Assembly (NCBI GenBank): GCA_036927565.1 | Contig: JAYESD010000007.1 | Span: 6,531,644-6,595,643, forward strand | DNA from: Tuctoria greenei | Lineage: Eukaryota; Streptophyta; Magnoliopsida; Poales; Poaceae | Reading direction: 5' to 3' | Length of the DNA stretch: 64,000 nucleotides | Part shown: piece by piece, positions 32,400 to 43,139 of the stretch | How the letters are laid out: every line of letters starts with the position of its first letter | Position numbering within the stretch: position 1 is the stretch's first letter | Position numbers and translations under genes: made by a program | Notes under the pieces: generated by a model | What the model was told of the DNA's origin: nothing | Database searches by the model: none | What the model saw: only the letters and a program-made list of their open reading frames with translations

Positions 32400-33335
32400 C
32401 TTTTATGTTCATTTAATTACGCATTAATTTTATGATCATCAAATTATGCTCGTTATCGCATATTCACTATCATATGCACGAGAATTCTCTCCCTGTCTCG
32501 CGCCTAGTGTAGTTATGCAATCCTGCTATTGGCGGGTCTTCTTGAGGTTCGTGTGATGTATTTGGGTTCTTTGGTTGTTTTCCTACCAGGGAGCCTGTGG
32601 CACCAAATGGTCACTCCCCTGAAAAGCAACGCCCTTGGGAGGTCCAGAAGGTACAACCTGCTTAGCCTGGTCCTGCACCCTAAGCCTGTACACTTTGCCT
32701 CTTTAGCGCTAACGGCTGAGTACAGGGGGCCAAACAGCACACACTCCTGAGCAGGGCGATAACCATAACTTGGATACCGTCCCACTAAATTACCTACGCA
32801 CCGTAAGCCCAACTCGGGACCATAATACATAACGAGACTAAAAGTAGGAAGGGAGTGACCGACGAGCAAAATTATTTACATTACGCTTTAATTTTTAGCT
32901 TACTTTCGCATATCGTATGCCATATGCCCAGTTACATTTCTCCTGTCTCGTCCTAGTTGAAATTGTGCTATCCTACTAAAGGCAGATTCGCATGAGGTAC
33001 CTGCAATGTGTTTGGGGTCCGATGATCGTTTTCTTGGCTGAGGTCTATGGTGTCGAATGGTTCTAACTCCTGAAAGACTAACACCGAGCTGGAGGTCCAG
33101 GGTGTGCAACCTGCTTAGCCTGGTTCTATACCCTAAGCATGCACACCTTGCCTCCCAGTGCTAACAGCTGAGTACAGGGGCCGGACGACTCATGCCCTGA
33201 GCATTGCAGCGACCATACCCTAAATGTTGTCGCACTGAATTAACCATGCCCCGTATCTTAGTTAAGGACTGTAAGCCATAACGAAACTAAAGAGCAGGGA
33301 AGTGGTGACCGACGAGCGAAATTACTTTTTGTCTA
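32400..33335 (+). repeat. Element D internal duplication, unit about 455 bp
   Basis: Two diverged tandem copies, about 32400-32875 and 32876-33335. Matching landmarks: AACCTGCTTAGCCTGGT at about 32658 and 33108, and GTGACCGACGAGC at about 32855 and 33306. The preceding region holds further partial copies, so the original array was probably longer. No open frame is shared between the copies. Confidence 0.75.
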
Positions 33336-33369
33336 CCGTGTGTGCAGGACATACAGAGAGCCCACCGCC

Positions 33370-34010
33370 GACGTTCTACATGTCCGTGGTAGGCGCTGTC
33401 AACGCTTCTTTGAGCTCCGTAGCTTTCCAAGGGAGCCGCCAGCGTCACTTCTCCGAGCTCCAGCGCCCCTCAATCGCCGGTGTCATCGACGCTTCTCCAT
33501 GCTCCGGCACCCCCCAAGGGGGCCGTTGGCGTCACTTCTACGAGCTCCGGCGCGCCCCAAGGGGGCCGTCGGCGTGACTTCTTCGAGCTTCGGCGCTCCC
33601 GAGGGGGCTACCGGTGACGCTTCTCCGAGCTCTGGCACCCCCCAAGGGGGCCCCCGACATCACTTCTCCGAGCTCTAGCGCCCCCCAAGGGGGCCGTCGG
33701 CGTCACTTCTTCGAGCTCCAGCGCTCATAAGGGGGCCGCCGGCGACGCTTCTCCGAGCTTTAGCGCTCCCAAGGGGGCCACCGGTGACGCTTCTACGAGC
33801 TCTGGCGCCCCCGAAGGGGGCTGCTGGTGTCACTTCTTTGAGCTCCAGTGCCCCCAAGGGGGCCGCCTGTGATGCTTCTCTGAGCTTCGGCGCCCCCCAA
33901 GGGGGCTGCTTGCGTCGCTTCTTCGAGCTTCGGTGTCCTCAAGGGGGCCGCCGGCGCCACTTCTCCGAGCTCTGGCACCCCTTGAGGGGGCCCGCTGGCG
34001 TCACTTTTAC
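33370..34010 (+). repeat. Element D internal tandem repeat, 42-bp unit
   Basis: About 15 GC-rich units, each with AAGGGGGCC, GTCACTTCTCCGAGCTC and GGCGCCCCC; landmark starts at 33517, 33559, 33601 and 33644. Because 42 is a multiple of three, long repetitive frames appear on both strands (33340-33678, 33675-33857 and others). They match no known protein family and are better read as by-products. Confidence 0.88.
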
Positions 34011-34055
34011 AAAGACAAGATAAAGGCCCCATCTACGGGATCATCATCTCTCCCG

Positions 34056-34074
34056 AGGTGGGCCTGGGGGCCAC
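34056..34074 (+). other. Purine-rich tract before element D 3' LTR
   Basis: GAGGTGGGCCTGGGGGCCAC next to TGTCGG. It is less pure than usual, but in the right place for a polypurine tract. Confidence 0.6.
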
Positions 34075-35282
34075 TGTCGGTACCCTCAAGACCGGGTACC
34101 CCAGCATACAAGAAGAAGCTTCAGAACCGGCCTCCCCGCTGAGGAGGGCTCCGGAGCTACCACACGTCCTCCAGCTCCGGGCCCTTGCTCCAACCGTCGA
34201 GGGCTCCGGAGCTGCCACACGTCCTCCGGCTTCGGGCCCTTGCTCCCACCAAAGATGGCTCCAGAACTACCACGCGTCCTCTGGCTCTGGGCCCTTGCTC
34301 CAACCGAGGAGGGCTCCGGAGCTGCCACGCGTCCTCCGGCTCCGGGCCCTTGCTCCCACCAAAGATGGCTCCGGAGCTACCATGCGTCCTCTGGCTCCGG
34401 GCTCTTGCTCCAACCGAGGAGGGCTCCGGAGCTGCCACGTGTCCTCCGGCTCCGGGCCCTTGCTCCCACCAAAGATGGCTCTGGAGCTACCACACGTCGT
34501 CTGGTTCCGGGCCCTTGCTCTAACCGAGGAGGGCTCCGGAGCTGCCACTCGTCCTCCGGCTTCGGGCCCTTGCTCCCACCGAGGAGGGCTCCGGAGCTGC
34601 TACGCGTCCTGCAACTTGCCCTTGGCGGTAGGTTGCAGAACTAAGGGGTGGTGCGTCCTGACCATTCGTGGATTGAAGGCACACGCCTTCCCCAAGCGTA
34701 TAGGTGCGGCACACGCCTTTTGTCAGGTACCGCTGCGTCCAATCACATCACAATGAAGGCACCGCAGGCCTACCCCAAACCGCCAAGTGGGTAGATTACG
34801 GCAACAAGACGGATGGGACGTTCTCTACCATCATCAACGACTACTCCTAGCCACTGGCAACCGACGCGGCAAGACAACAAGTCTTCAAGGCGCGGTCAGA
34901 GGTAGCGTACGCAAGAAGCCTTAGATCTTGTACAGGATAAGATCACCCAGGGGCCACCTGTCGGGCCCCAGACCCCACTTGTAAGCTGTTCGGCCTTGGA
35001 CTATAAAAGGACTGGGCATCCACTGACTTAGACATCTTCTCTAGTCCGCTCGGACTAGACTCAGAATCCCCGATACACATACATACGCATACACACTCAC
35101 CAAGCAATACAATCCACCGTGGAGTAGGGTGTTATGCTCCTTGTGGCCCGAACCACACAAAAACAATTGTCGCATACTCTCCCGCTAGAACACTAGTTTG
35201 AGGCCTAAGCCCCGCCAAACAAGAACCTCCGCGGACTGCTCCTTAGCATATCCGGGGGAAGTGTCGCATTGACCCTTCGACA
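34075..35282 (+). repeat. Element D 3' LTR with 55-bp tandem repeat
   Basis: 1208 bp, TGTCGGTACCC...CCCTTCGACA. From 34141 to about 34610 there are about eight to nine units of 55 bp (GGCTCCGGAGCT at 34147, 34202 and 34257). TATA box at 35001-35010. Since 55 is not a multiple of three, each unit shifts the frame, yet all frames stay open, giving misleading frames up to 232 codons on both strands. The number of units differs between the three D LTRs in the window. Confidence 0.95.
35001..35010 (+). promoter_or_regulatory. TATA box, element D 3' LTR
   Basis: CTATAAAAGG. About 40 bp downstream lies a perfect inverted repeat CTAGTCCG-CT-CGGACTAG at about 35041-35058. Confidence 0.8.
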
Positions 35283-35637
35283 ACCGTGAACTTATAGATG
35301 ATAGATAATTGAGTTGTTAAGACAATGCAAGAAGAATCACATCAACTAGAGTAGTAAAATGCGAGTTACGATCAAAATAATGAGAAAAGGTCGAGCAGCG
35401 CAGAAACTCAACGAGAAAAATCTAGACGAAAACAAGTCGGACGAACAAGGCACAAAAGCTCCTCTAAAACTACGATCTTAATTCAACATAACAAATAGGA
35501 ACAACCAAGAGTCATATACCGCGAGCTCTGGCCTCCCTTGCTTATATAACCAACCCTTAGGCCAACCCAACCCTAACTAGGACTCTATTCCTACTTGGAC
35601 TCTAAATCAAACTTAGTAACTCAAACTTACCATAAGT
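35283..35637 (-). repeat. Copia C copy 1: 5' LTR, second part (truncated)
   Basis: Resumes after D with ACCGTGAACTTATAGATGATAG and matches 58605 onward, including the minus-strand TATA box at 35541-35551 (GTTATATAAG). The match stops at about 35637; the remaining 0.85 kb or so of the LTR is missing. Confidence 0.85.
35541..35551 (-). promoter_or_regulatory. TATA box, copia C copy 1 5' LTR
   Basis: Minus-strand GTTATATAAG, the same as at 58865-58876 in copy 2. Transcription from it would run left into element D. Confidence 0.7.
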
Positions 35638-36091
35638 GCCCGACCTTTCTTTAGTTCTTGATCGTAACTGTGTTTTACTACTCCAATTCATACAATTCTT
35701 CTTTTGTTGTCTTCACAACTCAATTATATATCATCTTTGAAAATTTCACGGTCATTAGATTTGTGGTTTTTGAGTTACACGAGTTTATTTGCAGCATAAC
35801 AGATCTGCTTGCTCCCTGTTAGAACAGATTGACTTTCGCTCAGGATTTTGGTCTTAACTTGTGTTTTACTTGAAGATTTCTCGTGATTTATGTTGTGGTG
35901 TCTCCGTGACTTGATTATATACAATCTATACTAATTTTGTTATGGTTGAACTCATCTAGATCAGTTGCACACACAATTTTCTTATCAGATTGGTTTTCTG
36001 CCGAGAGGTTTTCAAAGCTTCCGCTCAAAAGTTTTTAAATCTACTATTCACCCCCCATCTTGTAGCATTTCACGTGCTCTTCGATCCTACA
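35638..36091 (+). repeat. Inverted partial LTR of copia C
   Basis: The reverse complement of this piece matches the LTR start (TGTAGGATCGAAGAGCACGTG) through the ATGACCGTG block to the GTTACGATCA block. It faces the partial 5' LTR of copia C copy 1 (19494-19835 plus 35283-35402). Before element D inserted, the two arms of about 455 bp were separated by only about 235 bp. Confidence 0.88.
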
Positions 36092-37549
36092 ACCACCTTG
36101 CGACGTACCATCTTTCTCTCAACGACTAGCTGCATGTATTTTTTATCTTAGAGCTTCTCCTCCTCCTATGCTGGTCAAATTTATTATTTTGTGTAGATTT
36201 GTATTTGCGAGCTTCTCCTCCTACCGTTCTGGACATAGAAAGCGGTGGAAGGCCCAGCTGACGAGGGAGAGGCAGGTAGCCGTGGATGTTCGGAATTAAC
36301 TAAAAATTCAGGTCATGTAATTCAGGTTTTTAAGTTCATTACCCGTAATTGTACCTAAAATTTCTGGCACCTAAAAATTTGAGTACCTGAAATTCAGGTT
36401 TGATTTACCTATATTCCCCAAAAAGAAAACACATGTATGTATTATGTCAGCAAAAACAATAGAAAAGAATATTGAAATCAACACTCCATCAGTAAAAATG
36501 ACATTCCAACGGGATTATGTCAACAATACATGTAACAGAATAACAACAACAAAAATCAACAAGAAAACTAGCTACAAACTTAGCATTCCAGCACCACCAG
36601 TTCCTTTAATTCGGGAGTTTGGGTACTGCAAGTTTTACCTCAAATAGTACCGTGTTCGGGTACTGACAATTCCTATCCTAAAAACAATTTTGGATTTCGG
36701 GTCTGTATTATGTTTCGGGTTTAGTTTTTCGCAGGTTTGATTTGGTTCGAGATTTATGCCCACCGATAGGGGCAGGGACGTGGACGTGGAGATTACAGCA
36801 GGGATAGGGCTAGGAGGTAGAGGCGGTGTGGGCGGGAGAATGGAGGTCGCCTACATCGGAGACGACGTCGACAAGCAGCTGAGAGGTGCAAGAGAGGTGG
36901 CACCGCAGTGGGTGATTTCAGTGTCGGGGAAAGAAGAATGGCGGATGGGTGATCAATTTTTTCGGATTGCCTGTGCTACAACAACTAGGTCCCCTATAAT
37001 TCGTATGCAAATGCAATGGCACATTGCAAGCGATAATCTGAACTAATCACATGCAAATTACTGAGTTTAGCAAACGAAGATAGTAGCGAAGGATTACGGG
37101 ACATCGGGATTTTAGAGCACACATGCATGTGTTGGGAGTGCTCTTCAATAACTAGGGCTTAGGCTTTTCACACTCATTCACCTCTATATCACACCTCTAA
37201 AGGAATATTCCCTGTAATGTATTTTACAGTCATCTCTAAAAGATTCTTAGCTTTAAAATTTGTTGTCCACACTCGTTCACCTCTATATCGAACATCTATA
37301 TAAACTATCTTCCATTTATATCATTTTATTCAACTACCACTTATTTTTTATTTTATTATACAACTACTTATATTTCACTAATATATTGTTCACGTTTTAC
37401 ACAAAATCACAAGAATTCAGTTTTATTTCCTTTTTTTATTTTCGCCTCTCTATATTTTGTTACCTTTGTTCCTATTTTTCCCTCTCTCTTGTTTTTCCTC
37501 TTTCCTACCCGTTAGTACTTTTCGTCCCAAGCATCGCACCCTTTGCCCT
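36092..37549. other. Unassigned sequence left of element F
   Basis: No gene is supported. It has AT-rich stretches with repeated AATTCAGG and GGGTACTG-like words, a GC-rich patch with a 96-codon frame (36756-37046, glycine-rich, no family recognised), and two similar 30-bp blocks (CACTCATTCACCTCTATATC at about 37170 and a close copy at about 37268). The last bases before F are GCCCT (37545-37549), the target copy. This and 53965-54787 were adjacent before F inserted, so they may be the least repetitive host DNA in the window. Confidence 0.45.
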
Positions 37550-39124
37550 TGTTGACGGCTGTTATATACCAATTTCACCCATCAATATAACTCAATTATG
37601 TGAAGGAAATATCATTTCTTGCACACATCACCTTTCTATTTAACCTAATTCCACTTGTACTTGGAGAAATTGGTGCATGCAGGTATTTTATACAGAACTA
37701 AAGTGAAATAAGGGGATGGATCCTATAAAATATCATCCCAGCCAATCAAGCGTGGACATGTGGCACCACATGGATCAAATGGCCCACAAGCAGAAGTATC
37801 TGAAGTCATCCTACAGTGTAGCACTCATATCAAGGGATGGGACCCACCTGGCAGCGACCTAGAGAAAGCACACACGAAATGGTGCAAAGACCAGGTAGGC
37901 CGACCCCCCTAGTCGGCCGACTTTATCCTGGCGCCAAATTCTGTCAATCGCCACGTGTTGGCTCCTCCTGGCTTCCTGAAGATCATGGTGACTGATTCGT
38001 GCGCATTTGGTAACGGGAATCGACCTCTCTCCAAGCTATAAATAGGACCCCTCACTTCAACACACATCACTTGAGCATCATTCTATTGTATACACTAGTT
38101 CTCTTAGTCCTTAGTGGAGTTAGGCTATAGAGAGGAGAGCCTCTAGTCCCAAGTCCAAGTTGGAAAAGGTATGACTCATGTATCTTCTCTTATATTTGTG
38201 ACTTTATGTATAATAAAGATATTATCGTTAGTCTTCTTTTATTTATATACTTAGATGAAACGTTTCTTATTTGATTGTGAATTCCATGTATGTGGTAGGA
38301 GTAGTCTTTATGATTATGACATATCACTCCTAATCTATCATCATAAACACTACAAACCCCCACTATAGTCTAATTAGTTATGATATGATCATGTTAATAC
38401 GAATAACTTACGCTATGTCTCAAGATTGGTTCAATTATGTTTAGGTTAGTCCTTGCCTTAGAGAGGTACTTGTACTTGAGCCTCTAAGGTATTTATTTAA
38501 TATGCTAGCATGGTGCTAGGATAGTTAAGTAGCAGTGGATGTCTCGTAGACCCATATATTGAAGAGGTAGGTAGTAGATGGTGACAGCCCTATCTGTCCT
38601 TTGTAATCCTCCCGTTCGGCTATGACACAGGCCCTTGGCAGGAGTCGTCCTAATATTGCTAGGGATAAACCCGTGCTCGATGTGTTGAACAACTTAGCAT
38701 AAGGATTCACCACTGACATGCTCATTAGTATCTAACCTAGGCTATGTATATGTATATTAGAAGCATTGTAGGAGCAACTCCCCAACTCTTAGTCTAACCT
38801 CCATTAGGACCCATATACCCTTTAGAATAGATTGCTGAGGTGTGTGTCACACTACCCATATATTATCAGCTTACCCCTGTCTTGATAATTGATTGGTATC
38901 CCATAGCTTGATCATAAGAGTAGTGTTTACTTTACTCCATTGCCTTCCTTTGGGATAAATACGATACCCTCGGGAATACTCTTGGGTGAAATGCTACATG
39001 ACAGTTTCCGTGCGCTTGCGAACCTCATATCTTTTGAGAGATGATGTGTGACGTAGGAAACGTCAACAAGCATTTCTAGCGCCGCGGCCAGGGATGATTT
39101 GTTAGTGTTTCTTATCCGTCAACA
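37550..39124 (+). repeat. Element F 5' LTR
   Basis: 1575 bp. TATA box at 38036-38046. It holds about 230 bp (about 38485-38735) that the 3' LTR lacks. A first CGTCAACA ends at 39068 and a second at 39124; between them lies a primer-site-like block (AGCATTTCTAGCGCC), so the LTR end has been extended by 56 bp. Confidence 0.92.
38036..38046 (+). promoter_or_regulatory. TATA box, element F 5' LTR
   Basis: CTATAAATAGG, about 490 bp into the LTR and repeated at 53101 in the 3' LTR. Confidence 0.82.
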
Positions 39125-39132
39125 AGCATTTC

Positions 39133-39148
39133 TGGCGCCATTGCCGGG
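39133..39148 (+). other. Primer-binding site of element F
   Basis: TGGCGCCATTGCCGGG, close to TGGCGCCGTTGCCGGG, which I recall as the tRNA-Asp-type site of many plant gypsy elements. It starts 8 bases after the LTR end. A diverged copy lies inside the LTR at about 39077. Confidence 0.8.
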
Positions 39149-39852
39149 CAAGGCAAAGGAAGTGAAGGATAGCTATAACTTGTGATTAAGCTATATGTAC
39201 TAATAGTTATTAGACAGAATTACCATTGTTTGTTTTCTCCTTTTGTGTGAAAACAGGGTAGTGTTGGCTAACCCATTTCATGGGATAGCCAACGAGGACG
39301 CAGGTGCTCAACTGCAAGATGATTCAAGGCGTACCTCAACAAATGTCTGCTAGGCAACACCATTGTCTTTCGCCGAAGAATTTCAGCTTCCAGTAGGAGC
39401 CAAAGTCATCCATCCCCAAGCTTGGGGGAGGCTACAAGAGTTATTCTTGATTTGCCTCCATCATGGGATGGATAGTTGGCTCTTCATCCAACACTCATGT
39501 CATGGGTTGGCTTCACCAATCCATGACCACATTCATGCTGGAGCTGAATAGGCCCTATTCTCATTCTTCATTGATGAGAATATGGTCTCTACCAAGGGGT
39601 GGATTGAAGAATGCTCTAGTTTTCTTAGCTTGGCATGCACACCACTTAGCAAGGTGGACATGCTGGCTATGGAACTACACCTCACATTGAAGTATCATGA
39701 AGATCAAGCCAATAGAGAATTGTTTGGAATTATCCAAGTCATGGATATTCACATGATTTTTGAAAATCCATGGCAACATGGGACACTTGGGGAATCATTT
39801 CCCTAAGAACCCATGAGGGTTCTTATTTTCAAACAACAACTCCAATGGCTAC
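39149..39852 (+). other. Element F internal region, 5' part
   Basis: Short plus frames (39363-39551, 39463-39690, 39582-39806) overlap and match nothing I recognise. AAGCTTGGGGGAGG at about 39418 recurs at about 43803 and, decayed, at about 45142. Probably a non-coding leader. Confidence 0.5.
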
Positions 39853-40724
39853 TGTCGAAGGGTCAATGCGACACTTCCCTCGAATCTTCTAAGGAGCAGT
39901 CCGTGAAGGTTCTTGTTCGGCGGGGCTTAGGCCTCAAACTAGTGTTCTAGCGGAAGAGTATGAGACAATTGTTTTTACGTGGTTCGGGCCACAAGGAATG
40001 TAACACCCTACTCCACGGTGGATTGTATTGCTTGGTGAGTGTGTATGTGTATGTGTGTCTATCAGGGATTCTGAGTCTGGTCCGGCCTGAGAAGATGTCT
40101 AAGTCGATGGCTGCCTTATCCTTTTATAGCCCTAGGCCGAACGGCTTACAAGTGGGGCCCAGGGCTCGACAGGTGGCCCCGGGGTGATCTTATCCTGTAC
40201 AAGATCTAAAACTTCTTGTGTACGCTGCCTCTGGCCGCACTTTGAAGATTTGCTGTCTTGCCGCGTCGGTCGCCAGCGGCAGGACATAGTCGTTGATGAT
40301 GGCAGGGAACATCCCATCCGTATTGTCGCTGTAAGCTACCCACTTGGCGCTGTGGGGCAGGCCTGCGGCGCCTTCACTGCGATGTGATTGGGCATAGCGG
40401 TACCTGACAGGGGCATGCGCTGCACCGTGCGCCTGGGGAAGGCGCATGCCTTCAATGCGCGACTGTACAGGACGCGCCGCCATTTACTCTTTGGGGTCCA
40501 CGGTTTATTGCAAGCCGTGGGACATACTCCAGCTCTAGAGCCCTCCTCGGTGGGAGCAAGGGCCCGAAACCGGAGGACGTGTGGCAGCTCCGTAGCCTTC
40601 CTTGGTGGGAGCAAGGGCCCGGAGTCGTATGACGCGTGGAAGCTCCGGAACCCTCCTCGGCGGGGAGGATGGGTCCGAAGCTTCTTCTTGTATGCAGGGG
40701 TACCCGGTCTTGAGGGTACCGACA
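39853..40724 (-). mobile_element. Solo LTR of element D, minus strand, inside F
   Basis: Plus-strand start TGTCGAAGGGTC and end GGGTACCGACA, the reverse complement of the D LTR, 872 bp. It is shorter than the D LTRs at 34075 because it has only two to three 55-bp units. Flanks are GCTAC and GATAC, a target duplication with one mismatch. TATA box at 40120-40129. No D internal sequence, so it is a solo LTR. Confidence 0.9.
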
Positions 40725-41220
40725 GATACCATTCATAAGGAGGTCAAGGGTTGAATCAATATCACCTTTGTAATCAAGGAGGCTCTGAGGATTTCAAGGG
40801 ATTTAAGTTAAACTAGCCTACGTTGAAGTATCTTGTCCATGGCCAAGCAAGAAATCAAGACTACATGAAGCCCTTGGCCTAGGACAAGAAAATTAAAGAG
40901 AATTCAAAATCAAGATATACTACAATCACTTGTCGGGATTCCTACACTTTGACCAAGACCATGAAACCTAGGGAAAGTGACATTGTGGATGAAGCATTTC
41001 TTGTCTGATTGTGGAGTCCACATGTCATCATGCCCAAGGAAACTTTTGATCTATGATCGAAGTATGGGTTAACTCCAAAGAATATCAAGAAGTTCGAAGT
41101 ATATGTCTAAAGAAGGACAAGCCTCAACATGCTCATAAGAATATCTTCGAGAGGGAGAAAGCTGCCACTAAATCAACAAGTCTTCATCAAGATGACGGAG
41201 AGGCTAGGACCATCATATGG

Positions 41221-41516
41221 TTCACATGTCCAACTGACATTCCAAATAAGATTTGGCACGTGAATCAAGAGAAATCGACCACATCTTCAACTTCGATATT
41301 GGACAACAAATCATCGAACCAAAATGGACGGAGGTAAGTTCCACTCACCGGACTTCAAAAATTCGATGTTCACATGTCCAACTGACATTCCAAATAAGAT
41401 TTGGCATGTGAATCAAGAGAAATCGACCACATCTTCAACTTCGATATTGGACAACAAATCATCGAACCAAAATGGACGGAGGTAAGTTCCACTCATCGGA
41501 CTTCAAAAATTCGATG
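41221..41516 (+). repeat. 148-bp tandem duplication in element F
   Basis: TTCACATGTCCAACTGACAT starts at 41221 and again at 41369; the two copies are almost identical (CACGTG in the first against CATGTG in the second; CACCGG against CATCGG). It is younger than the other repeats of F. Confidence 0.92.
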
Positions 41517-43139
41517 AGTCCTTGGCAATAGGTTAATTGGTAGTTATCTCATATTTGTTTTCTCAATTGCATATTTGAATTTTCTATTAATCATTGCATT
41601 TGCATCTAGAATGTTTGAAATTTCACACTTGCATGATGGAAAGTAGAATTTCCAACTATCATAAAACTAAAATTTTGAATTATGAAATAAATTTATTTGT
41701 ATATGAACCTTGGGCGTAACCACTTGAATTCATCTTCCTAATTCAAATAAAAAATATTTCCATTAAATATTTATTGCATTTGCAAGTTGGTTCAAGTTGG
41801 GCAAAACAATTTGACAAAGGGTAAAACATGCTTTTTAGCTCACGTAACCTGTTCTCGAGTTGTTTTGTTTGTTCTTGATTATTAGTGCAGCCAGGAAAAC
41901 ATTTGTGAAAAGGTTTGAATGCCCCATCAAGCACATATCCCTCCATCGATCTCATTTTGAGTTCATGGTGGAGGAATGCTCAAGATGGTGGTCCAATAGA
42001 GGAACAAGATGAAACTCATTCAACTTCAACCTCAACTTGGCAGAAGACATTGAACATGAAGGCTACACCAAAATTCATGGTCGTGAGTTTCTCACACAAC
42101 GACCTTCAACTTGGATTGCTCTTCAAGTGAGGTACGAGTTTAAATTTTTCCGTCATTTAAATTGCATTAGGATTGAATGATTTTTGCTTATATTGGTAAG
42201 AAAGGTTTACACCTTCTTATCATTCAATTCTTATGAATCCTCACGAGAGTAAGTGCTGGCATTGCTTTTTTTGATTCTTCAAAAAGAAATGTAACCTTAC
42301 ATGGGAATGAATTTAAACAAGTACCTAAAATTTCATGAGCATTGCTAAAATTAAATTAGACATTTTCTGCCTAGGTAATGGTTATGGAATTACTTAATGT
42401 TTGAATTGGTATGTAGCAACCTAGGAGTAGTGATGTCCATAATTTTTATTTGAAACTCATTCATGCATGGATCACTAAAATTCAAATTCCTAGGCAAGAA
42501 ATTTAAAATTTTTGAGAGGATAAAATTGAGAATCTTGTTTGCTATGATCCAAATGATAACATTTTCTCTTGTGTAAAAAAAACTATGATGATTAGAAAAC
42601 TCACAAGGTGAAAGGATCCATATAGTGTATATATATCACTTGCATTATTATGAGTAGCAGCTTTAGAAATGTGCGAAACGATTTATCCATAAAGCCCACT
42701 CTTATCAATGTATAATACATTGTTCATGGATACACTTGAATTTGGACTCAATACATCCTTGATTTTTATTTTCCCCGTACGTACAAATGTAAATTCGGTT
42801 ACCTAACACAGGTTATTCATTTGTACAAGTATCGGGAGCTAACCATCCCTTTCTATCATAGAGGGAAAGTTTGCAGGAGTAAAATAACTATGCAGGCATT
42901 CGAAGATCCGATTGTTGAAATCCCTAGAGGATTCCATTTTAACATCTCTTAGGCCAAGGAGTAAATTAGGATGATTGCTACCTATGGAAATTAAGCTCGA
43001 AGGTTAACCATAACTATACGAGGCCGGAGATTTGACATGGAAACCCACCATGAGCAACCAATAGGCTTCTATGAATATGTGAGAGCATTATGCTCTCAAG
43101 TATTCTAAGCACTCATTCAAGCTCAAGGGAATTGCCACC

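Larger units (their letters stand above)
19836..35282 (+). mobile_element. Element D: non-autonomous LTR retrotransposon made of tandem repeats
   Basis: ACCGT lies on both sides (19831-19835 and 35283-35287). The LTR consensus is TGTCGGTACCC...CGACA. The 5' LTR is split by chromovirus A (19836-19989 and 30354-31270); the 3' LTR is 34075-35282. The internal region of about 2.8 kb has a primer-site-like start and a purine-rich end but no gag or pol motif in any frame; it is filled with 70-bp, about 455-bp and 42-bp repeats. This fits the class of large non-autonomous elements (LARD type) that use proteins from another family. The U5 end resembles that of Tat-like element G at 56850-57006, a possible partner. 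Confidence 0.9.
2559..35637 (-). mobile_element. Copia C copy 1: old SIRE/Maximus-like Ty1/copia element, host of nested insertions
   Basis: On the minus strand the order is 5' LTR (19494-19835 and 35283-35637), primer site, gag with a zinc knuckle and coiled coil, a second zinc knuckle, pre-integrase zinc domain, integrase, start of RT, and a piece of the 3' LTR (2559-2998). The LTRs match the better preserved copy at 58259-59771. Two insertions with clear target duplications split it: a solo LTR of A in gag and element D in the 5' LTR. A deletion joins mid-RT directly to mid-LTR at about 2998, so the rest of RT, RNase H and the 3' untranslated region are missing. Every coding piece is frameshifted. 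Nesting makes it one of the oldest layers here. Confidence 0.85.

Noticed and set aside
33302..34032. Repetitive Gly/Arg/Pro-rich frames in element D
   Set aside because: They follow from a 42-bp repeat that is a multiple of three; open on both strands; no start context or family.
34058..34756. Long frames (up to 232 codons) on both strands across the GC-rich 55-bp repeat
   Set aside because: The unit length is not a multiple of three and lacks stops in all frames, so every frame is open. The peptides match no family and the region is an LTR.
36756..37046. Host gene encoding a glycine-rich protein
   Set aside because: Only 96 codons, no family motif, no splice or promoter support; likely a chance frame in a GC-rich patch.
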